In this document: positions 19,943-28,887 of the stretch, in pieces
Position numbering within the stretch: the first letter of the stretch is position 1
How the letters are laid out: each line of letters opens with the position of its first letter
Assembly (NCBI RefSeq): GCF_001913705.1
Contig: NZ_MKQD01000007.1
Location: 1-40,138, forward strand
Direction of reading: 5' to 3'
Length of the DNA: 40,138 nt
Source of the DNA: Thalassotalea sp. PP2-459
Lineage (GTDB): Bacteria > Pseudomonadota > Gammaproteobacteria > Enterobacterales > Alteromonadaceae
Made by a program: the position numbers and the translations under genes
The notes under the pieces: model-generated
Databases searched by the model: none
What the model saw: only the letters and a program-made list of their open reading frames with translations
What the model was told of the DNA's origin: nothing

Positions 19943-21796
19943 ATGTTGATCAAACATAAGCTAATCGCCAATACCACAATACTTGGCTTAGCAATGGTTT
20001 TTATGCTGCTGTTAATTTCGTATACCGAGTCATCTTTAGAAAAAGATATAACAGTTGCCAGAACTATCGGAAATATTGAGGTATCCGTTTTACAACTACG
20101 ACGCCATGAGAAGGATTTTCTTGCCCGTAAAGATTTAAAATATAAAGAAAAATTTGAAAATACTTATCAGAAACTCGTGAGTGATATTAATCAGCTCGAA
20201 CAGTCTTTAATAGAAGAGAACCCGCCTGAAATTGGTAGTATGCGCCGTGTTATGGCGGATTATGAACAACATTTCACCAATATGCTTGAGGCTCAGCAAC
20301 GTATAGGGCTTAATCCGAAAGATGGATTGTATGGTAAGTTGCGCGCTGCGGTTCATCATGTTGAAACCTTGATAGGGGATAAAGACCATCAAATGTTGAG
20401 TATGATGTTGCAATTACGCCGTAATGAAAAAGACTTCATGCTGCGTTTAGATGATAAATACATAACGCGTTGGAATAATAATGCTCAGGCATTTGTTAAT
20501 TATGTTAATGCGAGTGAGCTTCCCGCAGAGACACGTGCAAAAATTGTTGATAGCCTAGCTGAATATCAATTGTCTTTTACATCATTAACTGACGCACAAC
20601 GTGAGTTAGGCTTTAAGGCTGATTTAGGGCTAATGGGTAAAATGAGAACAGCGGTACATAAAGTTGATGAAAACTTATTATCATTACTCAATACCAGTAA
20701 AGCATTGGTAGATCAACATACTGATTTTGTGGGTAAAGTGGCGGTGGCTGTTTTTTCTTTTGTTCTTGTGATTGCGGTTGCGTTCACATATTACATGAGT
20801 AAGTCTATTTTAGATGGTGTAAACAATCTGAAAAATACCATGAACCGTGTCGCTGAAACGAAAGATCTTTCCATTATTGTAGAAACCAAAGATAAAGATG
20901 AACTTTCAGAAGTTGCTCGGGTATTCAACACTATGATCGCCAGTTTCAGAAATTTAATAGTAGAAGTGAATCACTCTGTTAGTACTGTTAATACGGCAAC
21001 TCGTAGTTTGTCTGAAAATATTCATCGGGCGAATGAAGGTGTTGATACGCAAGTACAACAAACGGACTTAGTGGCAACTGCGGTAACAGAAATGGTTGCA
21101 ACAGTGGAAGAGATCGCAAAAAATACTCATGAGGCCGCTGACAAAGCCGAAACTACTCACGAAAATGCTCAAGCCGGAAAAACAGGTGTCGATTCGACCA
21201 TAGGTCAAATAGATCATTTATCTGATACATTATTAGAGTCAGAAAATGTCGTCAAAGAACTAGCCAAAGACAGTGATACGATAGGTTCGGTATTAGATGT
21301 TATTCGTGGCATTGCTGAGCAAACAAACTTACTCGCGTTAAATGCAGCTATCGAGGCCGCTCGCGCAGGCGAGCAAGGGAGAGGCTTTGCTGTAGTAGCT
21401 GATGAAGTAAGAACGTTAGCGAGTCGAACGCAAGATTCAACACAAGAAATTGAAACAATAATAAATTCGCTGCAAATGCGTACAAAAGATATTGTAACTC
21501 ATATGGCTGCATGTAGAACGCAAGGACAAGAAAGTGCAGAACAAGCAGCATCAGCGGGTAAAATGCTAGTAGAGATTACTCAAGATGTTTCAACGATTAT
21601 GGATATGAATACAGCCATTGCAAGTGCTATTCAGCAACAAAGTACCGTTGCTCAAGAAGTTAATGAGCACGTTGTTATGATCCGCGATGTTGCAGAAGAG
21701 GCTGGCCAAGCGGCTACCCAAAATGCACAAATGAGTGAAGAGGTATCACAACAAGCGCAAGTACTTGATAAAGAAGTTAATCAGTTTAGTGTGTAA
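19943..21796 (+). CDS. Methyl-accepting chemotaxis protein with HBM-like sensor
   Basis: A 617-residue inner-membrane chemoreceptor: TM1 (about 7-27), a periplasmic helical domain (28-262), TM2 (about 266-288), HAMP (about 290-345), then the cytoplasmic signalling coiled coil with hairpin tip [20 protein letters not shown]. The sensor has two related segments, [18 protein letters not shown] and [18 protein letters not shown], the pattern of helical bimodular (HBM) sensors. Ligand unknown. It lacks a C-terminal CheR-tethering pentapeptide (the end is NQFSV). Start is supported by AAGGG. A sigma-28-like promoter precedes it. Confidence 0.93.
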   Translation: MLIKHKLIANTTILGLAMVFMLLLISYTESSLEKDITVARTIGNIEVSVLQLRRHEKDFLARKDLKYKEKFENTYQKLVSDINQLEQSLIEENPPEIGSMRRVMADYEQHFTNMLEAQQRIGLNPKDGLYGKLRAAVHHVETLIGDKDHQMLSMMLQLRRNEKDFMLRLDDKYITRWNNNAQAFVNYVNASELPAETRAKIVDSLAEYQLSFTSLTDAQRELGFKADLGLMGKMRTAVHKVDENLLSLLNTSKALVDQHTDFVGKVAVAVFSFVLVIAVAFTYYMSKSILDGVNNLKNTMNRVAETKDLSIIVETKDKDELSEVARVFNTMIASFRNLIVEVNHSVSTVNTATRSLSENIHRANEGVDTQVQQTDLVATAVTEMVATVEEIAKNTHEAADKAETTHENAQAGKTGVDSTIGQIDHLSDTLLESENVVKELAKDSDTIGSVLDVIRGIAEQTNLLALNAAIEAARAGEQGRGFAVVADEVRTLASRTQDSTQEIETIINSLQMRTKDIVTHMAACRTQGQESAEQAASAGKMLVEITQDVSTIMDMNTAIASAIQQQSTVAQEVNEHVVMIRDVAEEAGQAATQNAQMSEEVSQQAQVLDKEVNQFSV

Positions 21797-21830
21797 TTGG
21801 TTTTTCACTTTATTTTAATCGCATAGACGA

Positions 21831-21860
21831 AAAAGCCATCGAAATATTTCGATGGCTTTT
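21831..21860. terminator. Bidirectional terminator
   Basis: Perfect 15-base arms, aaaagccatcgaaat and atttcgatggctttt, lie between the convergent chemoreceptor and hslU genes. There is a T tract on both strands. Confidence 0.88.
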
Positions 21861-21879
21861 GTTATTTATGCAATATGAG

Positions 21880-23208
21880 TTATAAAATAAAGCGACTTAA
21901 ATCTTCATCCTGTATGACATTATTCAATGTTTTGTTTACGTAAGCTTCATCAATAACAACGGCTTCGCCACTACGGTCATTAGCAGAAAATGACAGCTCT
22001 TCTGTTAGGCGTTCCAACATGGTATGTAAACGACGCGCGCCAATATTTTCAGTGCTTTCATTTACTTGCCATGCCGCTTTTGCAATCGCTTGAATGCCGT
22101 CTTCGCTGAATGATAAGTCGACGCCTTCAGTGGCTAACAATGCTGTATATTGCTCGGTTAATGAGGCACTCGGTTCGGTTAAAATTCTGACAAAATCTTC
22201 AGTGGTTAACGCTTGTAACTCCACCCGTATAGGTAAACGGCCTTGTAATTCTGGTATTAAATCAGAAGGCTTTGCCATTTGGAAAGCACCTGATGCAATA
22301 AACAAGATATGATCAGTTTTTACCATACCGTGCTTTGTCGATACTGTAGAACCCTCAACTAATGGCAGTAAATCACGTTGTACACCTTCGCGTGACACAT
22401 CTGGTCCTGAGCTATCACCGCGTTTACAAATTTTGTCTATCTCGTCAACAAAAACAATACCGTTTTGTTCCACGGCTTCAAGGGCTTTTACCTTGATGTC
22501 TTCTTGATCAACAATTTTAGCTGCCTCTTCTTCTTGTAACGACTTAAAAGCATCTTTAATTTTTAATTTACGTTTATTGGTTTTTTCTGGCGATAAATTC
22601 TGAAACATATTTTGCAGCTGTGAAGTCATGTCTTCCATGCCGGGAGGTGCCATAATTTCAACGCCCATTTGTGGTGCAGCAAGTTCTAATTCAATTTCTT
22701 TATCGTCTAACTTGCCTTCACGTAACTTTTTCCTAAATACCTGTCGTGTTGCAGTATTCTCTGAAGATTCATCATTACCGTAAGTATCGCGAGGGTTAGG
22801 TATTAACACATCAAGTATTCGTTCTTCAGCGCGTTCTTCTGCAAGGTGTTTCACCCTTGCCATTTCTTGCTCTTTGGTCATTTTGAATGCCATGTCAGCA
22901 AGGTCGCGAATGATCGTTTCTACTTCTTTACCTACGTAACCAACTTCAGTGAACTTTGTTGCTTCAACTTTGATAAAAGGCGCATTGGCTAATTTAGCTA
23001 AACGTCGTGCGATTTCTGTTTTACCAACACCAGTTGGACCAATCATTAGAATGTTTTTGGGTGTAACTTCTTGACGTAGCTCATCATTTAACTGCATACG
23101 ACGCCAACGATTTCTTAACGCAATCGCTACGGCTCTTTTGGCATCTGCTTGACCAACAATATGGCTATCTAATTCATGTACAATTTCACGTGGGGTCATA
23201 TTTGACAT
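21880..23208 (-). CDS. hslU: HslU ATPase subunit of HslVU protease
   Basis: A 442-residue AAA+ unfoldase that feeds substrates to the HslV peptidase. Walker A is GPTGVGKT (57-64), Walker B is VFVDEIDK, and the sensor/arginine region is near NIGARRLHT. The I domain between about 110 and 240 is present, and the C-terminal LSRFIL tail that docks into HslV is intact. It lies 20 bases downstream of hslV in the same operon. Confidence 0.97.
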   Translation of the reverse strand: MSNMTPREIVHELDSHIVGQADAKRAVAIALRNRWRRMQLNDELRQEVTPKNILMIGPTGVGKTEIARRLAKLANAPFIKVEATKFTEVGYVGKEVETIIRDLADMAFKMTKEQEMARVKHLAEERAEERILDVLIPNPRDTYGNDESSENTATRQVFRKKLREGKLDDKEIELELAAPQMGVEIMAPPGMEDMTSQLQNMFQNLSPEKTNKRKLKIKDAFKSLQEEEAAKIVDQEDIKVKALEAVEQNGIVFVDEIDKICKRGDSSGPDVSREGVQRDLLPLVEGSTVSTKHGMVKTDHILFIASGAFQMAKPSDLIPELQGRLPIRVELQALTTEDFVRILTEPSASLTEQYTALLATEGVDLSFSEDGIQAIAKAAWQVNESTENIGARRLHTMLERLTEELSFSANDRSGEAVVIDEAYVNKTLNNVIQDEDLSRFIL

Positions 23209-23228
23209 AGATGATTCCTTTTCGCTGG

Positions 23229-23747
23229 TTATAGTTCGTCTAAGGTGTAACTATGATTGGTGAATACACAGATATCACCAGCGATTTTTAATGATTTTTC
23301 AACAATTTCTGAGGCGGTTAGGTCGGTATTTTCAAGTAATGCTGTTGCGGCTGATTGCGCAAAGTTTCCACCACTTCCTATTGCGATTAAATCGTGCTCT
23401 GGTTGAACAACATCACCGTTACCGGTAATGATCAAAGAAGCTGTTTCATCAGCAACCGCTAATAATGCTTCTAACTTACGTAATGCTCGGTCGCTACGCC
23501 AGTCTTTGGCTAATTCAACAGCAGCTTTTGTTAGATGACCTTGGTGCATTTCTAGTTTGCTTTCAAAGCGTTCAAACAAAGTAAATGCATCTGCGGTACC
23601 ACCAGCAAAACCGGCTAATACTTTGTTGTTATACAAACGGCGTACTTTTTTGGCATTGCCTTTCATTACGGTATTACCTAAAGAAACTTGTCCGTCTCCA
23701 CCGATGGCAACTTTACCGTTTCTTCTTACTGATACAATAGTCGTCAC
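23229..23747 (-). CDS. hslV: HslV peptidase subunit of HslVU protease
   Basis: A 172-residue N-terminal nucleophile hydrolase. Thr2, exposed after removal of the initiator Met, is the catalytic residue ([20 protein letters not shown]). The [14 protein letters not shown] segment with its catalytic Lys and the DICVFTNH end are typical. It is the first gene of hslV-hslU. Confidence 0.97.
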   Translation of the reverse strand: MTTIVSVRRNGKVAIGGDGQVSLGNTVMKGNAKKVRRLYNNKVLAGFAGGTADAFTLFERFESKLEMHQGHLTKAAVELAKDWRSDRALRKLEALLAVADETASLIITGNGDVVQPEHDLIAIGSGGNFAQSAATALLENTDLTASEIVEKSLKIAGDICVFTNHSYTLDEL

Positions 23748-24076
23748 GTTAAACCTCTACAGGTGTCTGCTAAAACATACTCACCTTAATTGAATAACGG
23801 GAGTATAAATTAGCGAGTTAATTACATTGTAGATTAGATGGGTGCGCTTACGGTTTTTTCAAGATTAAGCGTACAATTAAGCGCAAACAACACGTTCAAA
23901 AGGGAAAAAAGTCTGTTTGGCTGAATTGCCTAGGGCCTATTGATCTTTCGCGTTTATTTTTGCAGCAGCTTATTGGTATTTAGACAAGGTATTGCGATTA
24001 ATATGTGGTTTGTTATTCCACATCAAAAAGCAATAACGATGTATCAATGACAAAAAATGCTGCCCTTTGGGTTCAG
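23748..24076. other. Intergenic between hslV and ftsN
   Basis: No gene. It must hold the hslV promoter, which I cannot place. A small inverted repeat (ATGTGG 24003-24008, CCACAT 24018-24023) lies near the ftsN 3' end without a T tract. The segment attGATCTTTCGcg at about 23938 resembles tGATCTTTCGag near 40038, so a repeat fragment is possible. Confidence 0.4.
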
Positions 24077-24625
24077 CTATCGCCATAACCAAATTTGGCA
24101 GGTGCTAATGCGGTTACCACGTAGTTTATGTTTGTCGCGTTCAGCATCTCGTTTTTTATCATATGGACCTAAGTACACTTTATGCCAAGTGCCATTACTA
24201 CCGCTTGATGCACTAATATGAGATGACAACCCGGCAAAGGCTATGGTTGCCTTCATCTTTTCAGCTTGTTGCTGTGTTCTAAAAGAACCACATTGCATTT
24301 TCCAAGGGCCTCTGTCTTCTACAGTATACTCACCCGCATCCACTTCTTTTTCTTGTAACTGTTGAGGGTAAGCCCATTTTTCTTTTGGCGGCTCAGGTAG
24401 AGTAGTGGCCTTTTTAGTGGCGGGTTTACTATTTACTGTTGTTGTTTCTTCAGGCGTAATGTCTTTAATAGACCATAATAAATAACCAAAACCAATGCCG
24501 AATGTCAGTGCAACAACGATTAACAACTTTAATTTTGCTGTCACTACTTTTGGAGCAGGCGCTTGTTGCTTTTTATAAGGATTCTTTTTATTTTTGGTAC
24601 GGGAAACGTAATCTTGATGTGTCAT
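24077..24625 (-). CDS. ftsN: FtsN-like SPOR-domain cell division protein
   Basis: A 182-residue bitopic protein. It has a short basic cytoplasmic tail with DYVSR (compare DYVRR in E. coli FtsN), one membrane helix (about 31-52), a short Pro/Thr/Lys linker and a C-terminal SPOR domain (about 105-180; WKMQCGSFRTQQQAEKMKA, VYLGPYDKKRDAE). SPOR domains bind denuded septal peptidoglycan. The hslVU-ftsN-priA-rpmE order supports the call. It is much shorter than E. coli FtsN (319 residues). ATG 24625 is chosen because the DYVSR motif then lies at the N-terminus. Confidence 0.85.
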   Translation of the reverse strand: MTHQDYVSRTKNKKNPYKKQQAPAPKVVTAKLKLLIVVALTFGIGFGYLLWSIKDITPEETTTVNSKPATKKATTLPEPPKEKWAYPQQLQEKEVDAGEYTVEDRGPWKMQCGSFRTQQQAEKMKATIAFAGLSSHISASSGSNGTWHKVYLGPYDKKRDAERDKHKLRGNRISTCQIWLWR

Positions 24626-24743
24626 TGGTTTACTACATGATAACTGAAACTTAAAGCGTGAATGGCTTATTGTAACTGAGCAAGTCAAAATTCAAAGTAA
24701 TAATGAAAAATAATCAGTTTTATTTTGTTATTAAAGGCGGTGT

Positions 24744-26957
24744 TTACCAACTTAAATCTATTGGATCAACGTCAATCGACCAGCGTACTTTACTGTGACT
24801 TTCAATACTATCAATTTCAGAAAGTATCATTTGTAAAGATTGATGTAACCGTTTACGTGAGTCAGCTTGCACTAGAAGGTGATAACGATATTTACCTGCT
24901 TTTTTCTCCATCGCGGCTGGCATTGGCCCAGCTAGGTTACAAGCAAGCGATAGTTGGCTGATTTGCCGTAAAAATTGTTCAGGTAAATAGGGCGTGTTAG
25001 CTTCGGCGCGAATCAATGCCTGAAAACTATAAGGCGGTAATTTAGCCCATTTACGTTCTTGCAGACCGGTATTGGCAAACTCAGCATATCCTTGATGCAC
25101 CAGTTGGTGTAATAATGGATGTTGTGGGTATTGGGTTTGAATGTATACCGTACCAGGTTTGCTTGCGCGACCTGCGCGGCCAGCAACTTGTTCTAGTAGT
25201 TGTGCCATATGCTCAGCCGCACGATAATCAATGCTAAATAAAGCGCCGTCAATATCAAGCATAACCACTAATGTAACATCAGGAAAATGATGACCCTTTG
25301 CCAGCATTTGAGTACCAATAAGAATATGATGTTGTTTTGTCGCCACTTGTTCTAATCGTTTACTTAGTTCTCCTTTACGTCTGGTACTGTCACGGTCTAT
25401 TCGTACCACACTATGGTCACTAAAGCGTTCTGTTAACCATTGTTCAACTTGTTCAGTGCCTTGTCCAACAGGGTTGATGCGAATACTGCCACAATCAGGG
25501 CATTGTTTAGGAATACGTTTTTGACTATTACAATGGTGGCAAATTAATAACCCTTGTGATTTATGCAAGGTGTAAGGACGATTGCATCGTTGACAGTCAG
25601 CCACCCAGTGGCATTCTTTACAATTTATTGCGGGTGAAAAGCCACGACGATTAATAAAAACTAATACTTGCTCATCTTTAGCGATGGTTTGACTAATTGC
25701 TTGTACGGTTGCAGGCGTTAATCCACTAGCCATTGATTGGCCATTAACATCAATTAATTTTAGCGTTGCTTGTACACTGTTACCGGGGCGCTTTGTGAGT
25801 TGGTGATAACAATATTTTTTAAGGTTAGCATTTGCCAGTGACTCAAAACTTGGGGTAGCACTGCCTAGTACGATTGGAATATTTTGCTGCCTCGCACGAA
25901 TGATGGCTAAGTCACGGCCGTGATAACGAAAACTATCCTGTTGTTTAAACGAGGGGTCGTGTTCTTCATCAACGATGATCATGCCAAGTTGATTGCAGGG
26001 AGTAAAAACAGCTGAACGTGTACCTATGATTATGGCTGCGTTACCTTGCTTCGCGTGTTGCCAAGTTGCAAACCGTTCTTTATCGTTCAACCCTGAGTGG
26101 TGTAGCACAACCGGCACATTAAAACGTTGTTCAAAACGAGCAAGCATTTGCGGCGTTAAACCTATTTCGGGTACTAATACTAGTACTTGCATGTTTTCAG
26201 CAAGGATGGGCTCCATTGCTTGAAGGTAAACTTCTGTTTTTCCGCTACCGGTAATACCATGTAAAAGGTGGCATTGAAACTTAGTTTTATGCTGTGAAAT
26301 TGCAGCAACAGCTACGGCCTGTTCGGTAGATAGCGACAGTTTATCTGAATTATTGATACTGTTTTCTTGCCAGTTAAATTTCGTTAGCTCTTGCTCAACG
26401 GCATGTATAAATTGCTTTTCTTCTAATGCTGTTAATTGTTGTTTGCTATAACCAAGCGTTCTTAATTCGGGCCAAGTAATGTTTTGATGTTTCGCGATTA
26501 ATAATAATAACGCCGCTTGTTTCATTGCTCGCTTTTTGGTTAATTGTGCTAATAGCAGAGAAACATCGTTAGTTGATGAACGCCAAACCCTTTCTTTTTC
26601 AGGCATTGAAGGCGATATTTGCCGCAATAAAACGGGTAATGCGTGCTGAAATACTTCACCAATAGGATGTTGATAATAATGAGCACTGATGGTTAATAAT
26701 TTTATCAAGTCATTAGGAATTGCATGTTCAGGGTTTACCCGAGATACAATAGATTTAAGTTTTTTAAGATCAAAAGCAATATTTTCATCGGGTTGTAAGC
26801 CAATAATTACGCCGATTACTTGCCGAGAACCAAAGGGAACTAATACCTGCTCACCCACTGAAATTTTAGGGTGTTGTAAAGCTTGTGGTACCAAATAAGT
26901 AAACTGCTGGCGCAGTGGCACAGGAATCGCAACTTGTACAAGAAAACAATCAGACAA
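24744..26957 (-). CDS. priA: Primosomal protein N', replication restart helicase PriA
   Basis: A 737-residue superfamily 2 helicase that reloads the replisome at stalled forks. It contains an N-terminal DNA 3'-end-binding domain (about 1-110), Walker A in GITGSGKTEVYL, the DEEH box in IIVDEEHDPSF, and a zinc-binding insert with eight Cys in four pairs (CKECHW, CQRC, CHHC, CPDC). The helicase C-terminal motif is GRAGRA. E. coli has cytR between priA and ftsN; that gene is absent here. It is divergent from rpmE. Confidence 0.97.
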   Translation of the reverse strand: MSDCFLVQVAIPVPLRQQFTYLVPQALQHPKISVGEQVLVPFGSRQVIGVIIGLQPDENIAFDLKKLKSIVSRVNPEHAIPNDLIKLLTISAHYYQHPIGEVFQHALPVLLRQISPSMPEKERVWRSSTNDVSLLLAQLTKKRAMKQAALLLLIAKHQNITWPELRTLGYSKQQLTALEEKQFIHAVEQELTKFNWQENSINNSDKLSLSTEQAVAVAAISQHKTKFQCHLLHGITGSGKTEVYLQAMEPILAENMQVLVLVPEIGLTPQMLARFEQRFNVPVVLHHSGLNDKERFATWQHAKQGNAAIIIGTRSAVFTPCNQLGMIIVDEEHDPSFKQQDSFRYHGRDLAIIRARQQNIPIVLGSATPSFESLANANLKKYCYHQLTKRPGNSVQATLKLIDVNGQSMASGLTPATVQAISQTIAKDEQVLVFINRRGFSPAINCKECHWVADCQRCNRPYTLHKSQGLLICHHCNSQKRIPKQCPDCGSIRINPVGQGTEQVEQWLTERFSDHSVVRIDRDSTRRKGELSKRLEQVATKQHHILIGTQMLAKGHHFPDVTLVVMLDIDGALFSIDYRAAEHMAQLLEQVAGRAGRASKPGTVYIQTQYPQHPLLHQLVHQGYAEFANTGLQERKWAKLPPYSFQALIRAEANTPYLPEQFLRQISQLSLACNLAGPMPAAMEKKAGKYRYHLLVQADSRKRLHQSLQMILSEIDSIESHSKVRWSIDVDPIDLSW

Positions 26958-27066
26958 AGTGAAAAACTATTATTAATGATCAGAGGCGCTATTTTGCTTA
27001 TTATTGGTGATGATGCCAAGCGATATATTATTTGGTTATTTTTTCACTAATACATTCTTATTTTTC

Positions 27067-27095
27067 TTGAATACCGACGAGTTATCAATTACTAT
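27067..27095 (+). promoter_or_regulatory. Candidate sigma-70 promoter of rpmE
   Basis: TTGAAT (27067-27072), a 17-base spacer, then TACTAT (27090-27095), about 87 bases upstream of the rpmE ATG. The implied 5' leader of about 80 bases would be long enough for regulation, but I see no specific structure. Confidence 0.4.
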
Positions 27096-27181
27096 TCGCC
27101 ACCATTATTTTTTAACACGTATGGTGCTTAGCGAAATTGGTTCGACTGAGTGGCGATACGGCCCATATTTAGAGGTTTTCC

Positions 27182-27394
27182 ATGAAAGAAGGTATCCATC
27201 CTGAGTACGTTGAAATCAAGGCACATTGTTCTTGTGGTAACGTAATCAACACTCGTTCAACGAGAGCGAAAGACATTCACCTTGACGTATGTTCAGAATG
27301 TCACCCATTTTACACTGGTAAGCAAAAAGCTGCTGAAACTGGTGGCCGCGTTGATAAATTCAACAAACGTTTTGGTGCATTAAGCAAAAAATAA
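27182..27394 (+). CDS. rpmE: 50S ribosomal protein L31 (zinc-binding type)
   Basis: A 70-residue ribosomal protein. It carries the four zinc-binding Cys: HCSCG (Cys16 and Cys18) and [10 protein letters not shown] (Cys37 and Cys40), so it is the C+ form, not the zinc-free paralogue. The basic C-terminus ([11 protein letters not shown]) is typical. Zur controls the alternative L31 in many bacteria; zur is in this window but no second L31 gene is. Confidence 0.97.
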   Translation: MKEGIHPEYVEIKAHCSCGNVINTRSTRAKDIHLDVCSECHPFYTGKQKAAETGGRVDKFNKRFGALSKK

Positions 27395-27418
27395 GCTTAA
27401 TGATGCATTTCGTTTGAG

Positions 27419-27446
27419 AAAAGCGCCTAGTTATGGCGCTTTTTTT
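27419..27446 (+). terminator. rpmE terminator
   Basis: The hairpin AAAAGCGCC-tagttat-GGCGCTTTT is followed by further T residues, 24 bases after the rpmE stop. Confidence 0.88.
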
Positions 27447-27450
27447 ATGC

Positions 27451-27612
27451 CTTATACCAATTAAAATAAACATTTGGTCACTTAGCGAGAGTTAAAAGGA
27501 TTGAGGCACTGGTTAGTTGTTCCTGACCTAGCCTAAGTAGCTTCATCCCTGAAGCGTCCTTGTTAAAATCAATAACACAGCCTATAAGCCTTTTAAACTC
27601 GCCCTTGGGAGC
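27451..27612 (-). repeat. Dispersed repeat, copy 3 (inverted, extra middle)
   Basis: Read on the minus strand, it opens with the left module of copy 2 (GCTCCCAAGGGCGAGTTTAA, then CTGTGTTATTGATTTT) and closes with a diverged right module (GTGCCTC...TCTCGCT, AGTGACC, AATTGGTATAAG). The middle differs from copies 1 and 2 and holds its own hairpin (GCTTCA-ggga-TGAAGC). Left and right ends are thus conserved while the centre varies. It immediately abuts the rpmE terminator. Confidence 0.8.
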
Positions 27613-27754
27613 TCATTAGTCCCCTGATAACTTCCCTAAATAATCAAACCATAGAGTGACTATAGTTAAATTATTTAGCTTGTTCTAAGCGTGCTAATGA
27701 AGCTCTAAGTTGATTAAATCTTTAATTCAATTGCTATTAAAACTTTTTCTTTTA
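27613..27754. other. Intergenic, AT-rich
   Basis: AT-rich spacer between repeat copy 3 and the ECF sigma promoter candidate. I see no gene or clear signal. Confidence 0.4.
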
Positions 27755-27780
27755 AACCTTTTTTATTCATACTGCATCTA
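27755..27780 (+). promoter_or_regulatory. Candidate ECF-type promoter of the sigma operon
   Basis: AACCTT (27755-27760), 16 bases, TCTA (27777-27780), followed by AA. The spacing and elements resemble RpoE-type promoters (GGAACTT-16-TCTGA). It lies about 30 bases before the sigma gene, so autoregulation is plausible but inferred. Confidence 0.4.
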
Positions 27781-27811
27781 AATAATTAAACAGCAAACAT
27801 GGAAAGAGCAT

Positions 27812-28378
27812 TTGAGTAACTCTCAAGTTATTGACGCACAGCAACGCTTTTCTCAAGATCAAGACTTTGAGCTGGTAACACAAGCACAACGCGGAGAGCA
27901 ACGCGCGTTCATTGAGTTATACCAGCGTCATCATAAACGCATCTATGCGTTGTGTTGGCGAATGATTGCTGATAAAGACAGCGCAGAAGATATTTGCCAA
28001 GAAGTATTTGTGCAAATGTGGCAAAAAATTAATCACTTTCGTGGTGATAGTAAGTTTTCTACATGGTTTCATAGTGTCGCGACAAATGTGGTGTTAAATC
28101 ATCTTCGAAAGCAAAAAACATGGATACAAAAAGTATTCAGCGTGGAAGATAAATTTGTTGAAGAACAAACCGTTGCTATGTCTGATCATGTTGAAGTACA
28201 TGAGTTAGATAAACACATTCAACAATTGCCAGAACGAGCGCGTATTGTGTTTGTATTATTTGCGGTAGAAGGCTATCGACACGAAGAAATTGCCAGCATG
28301 ACAGGAATGGCTGTTGGATCAAGTAAAGCTCAATATCACCGAGCTAAAACATTGCTAAAAGAAGCATTAAGTGAGTAG
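27812..28378 (+). CDS. ECF-type RNA polymerase sigma factor
   Basis: A 188-residue sigma-70 family factor with region 2 (about 35-100; ELYQRHHKRIYALCWRM, DAEDICQEVF-like SAEDICQEVFVQMW, FSTWFHSVATN) and region 4 (about 130-185; LPERARIVFVLFAVEGYRHE, SSKAQYHRAK). No earlier ATG is in frame. TTG 27812 with GGAAAGAG upstream is the best start. A six-codon frame (ATG 27799 to TAA 27817) overlaps that start. It is followed by a putative anti-sigma gene and a DUF4097 gene, the usual three-gene layout. Confidence 0.9.
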   Translation: MSNSQVIDAQQRFSQDQDFELVTQAQRGEQRAFIELYQRHHKRIYALCWRMIADKDSAEDICQEVFVQMWQKINHFRGDSKFSTWFHSVATNVVLNHLRKQKTWIQKVFSVEDKFVEEQTVAMSDHVEVHELDKHIQQLPERARIVFVLFAVEGYRHEEIASMTGMAVGSSKAQYHRAKTLLKEALSE

Positions 28379-28382
28379 TAGC

Positions 28383-28877
28383 ATGAAAAAACCGATAACC
28401 GATAGCGAACTACAAACACAAGTAGCGCAATTACCGAGAGAGCGAACTCCTGAGCGAGACCTTTGGCCTGGTATAGAAAAAGCCATTGCGCAACAATCAA
28501 ACAATACAAGTAAACGAAAATCATTTTACCCGGTAGCTTGGGCTGCCAGTATCGTTGTTGCAGTGTTAGTGTCTTGGTTAAGTTTAACGCCGGTCACTGA
28601 CGTAACTGAACAGCAAAGCCTTGCCAAAATAATGAAGCAAGACTTTGAACAACAAAAGCAACTTATGTTAACCAGCTTAGGGCAACCGGATCTTACACAG
28701 TTGTCACCTAAAATGAAAACCCAGCTAATTGAGCTGCAAGAAGCACAGCAGGCGATACAAAAAGCACTAGCAAAAGATGAAAATAATGGTGATTTACTTA
28801 ACTTATTACGCTGGACTCAAAAACAAGAGTTAGATTTGATCAAAAAATTATACAGCCCGCAATGGCAAACAATTTAA
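28383..28877 (+). CDS. Putative membrane anti-sigma factor
   Basis: About 164 residues: a charged cytoplasmic N-terminus (about 1-45, including PERDLWPGIEKAI), one membrane helix (about 50-68; VAWAASIVVAVLVSWLSL) and a helical, Gln-rich periplasmic part. Its position directly after an ECF sigma gene and its single-helix topology support an anti-sigma role. No HxxxCxxC zinc motif is present, so it is not a ZAS-type factor. ATG 28383 lies 4 bases after the sigma stop; an upstream GTG (28371) would overlap it. Confidence 0.7.
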   Translation: MKKPITDSELQTQVAQLPRERTPERDLWPGIEKAIAQQSNNTSKRKSFYPVAWAASIVVAVLVSWLSLTPVTDVTEQQSLAKIMKQDFEQQKQLMLTSLGQPDLTQLSPKMKTQLIELQEAQQAIQKALAKDENNGDLLNLLRWTQKQELDLIKKLYSPQWQTI

Positions 28878-28887
28878 AGGAAGGTTT

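Noticed and set aside
27004-27204. Plus-strand frame upstream of and overlapping rpmE
   Set aside because: It overlaps the rpmE start and covers the promoter region; there is no ribosome-binding site and the composition is non-coding.
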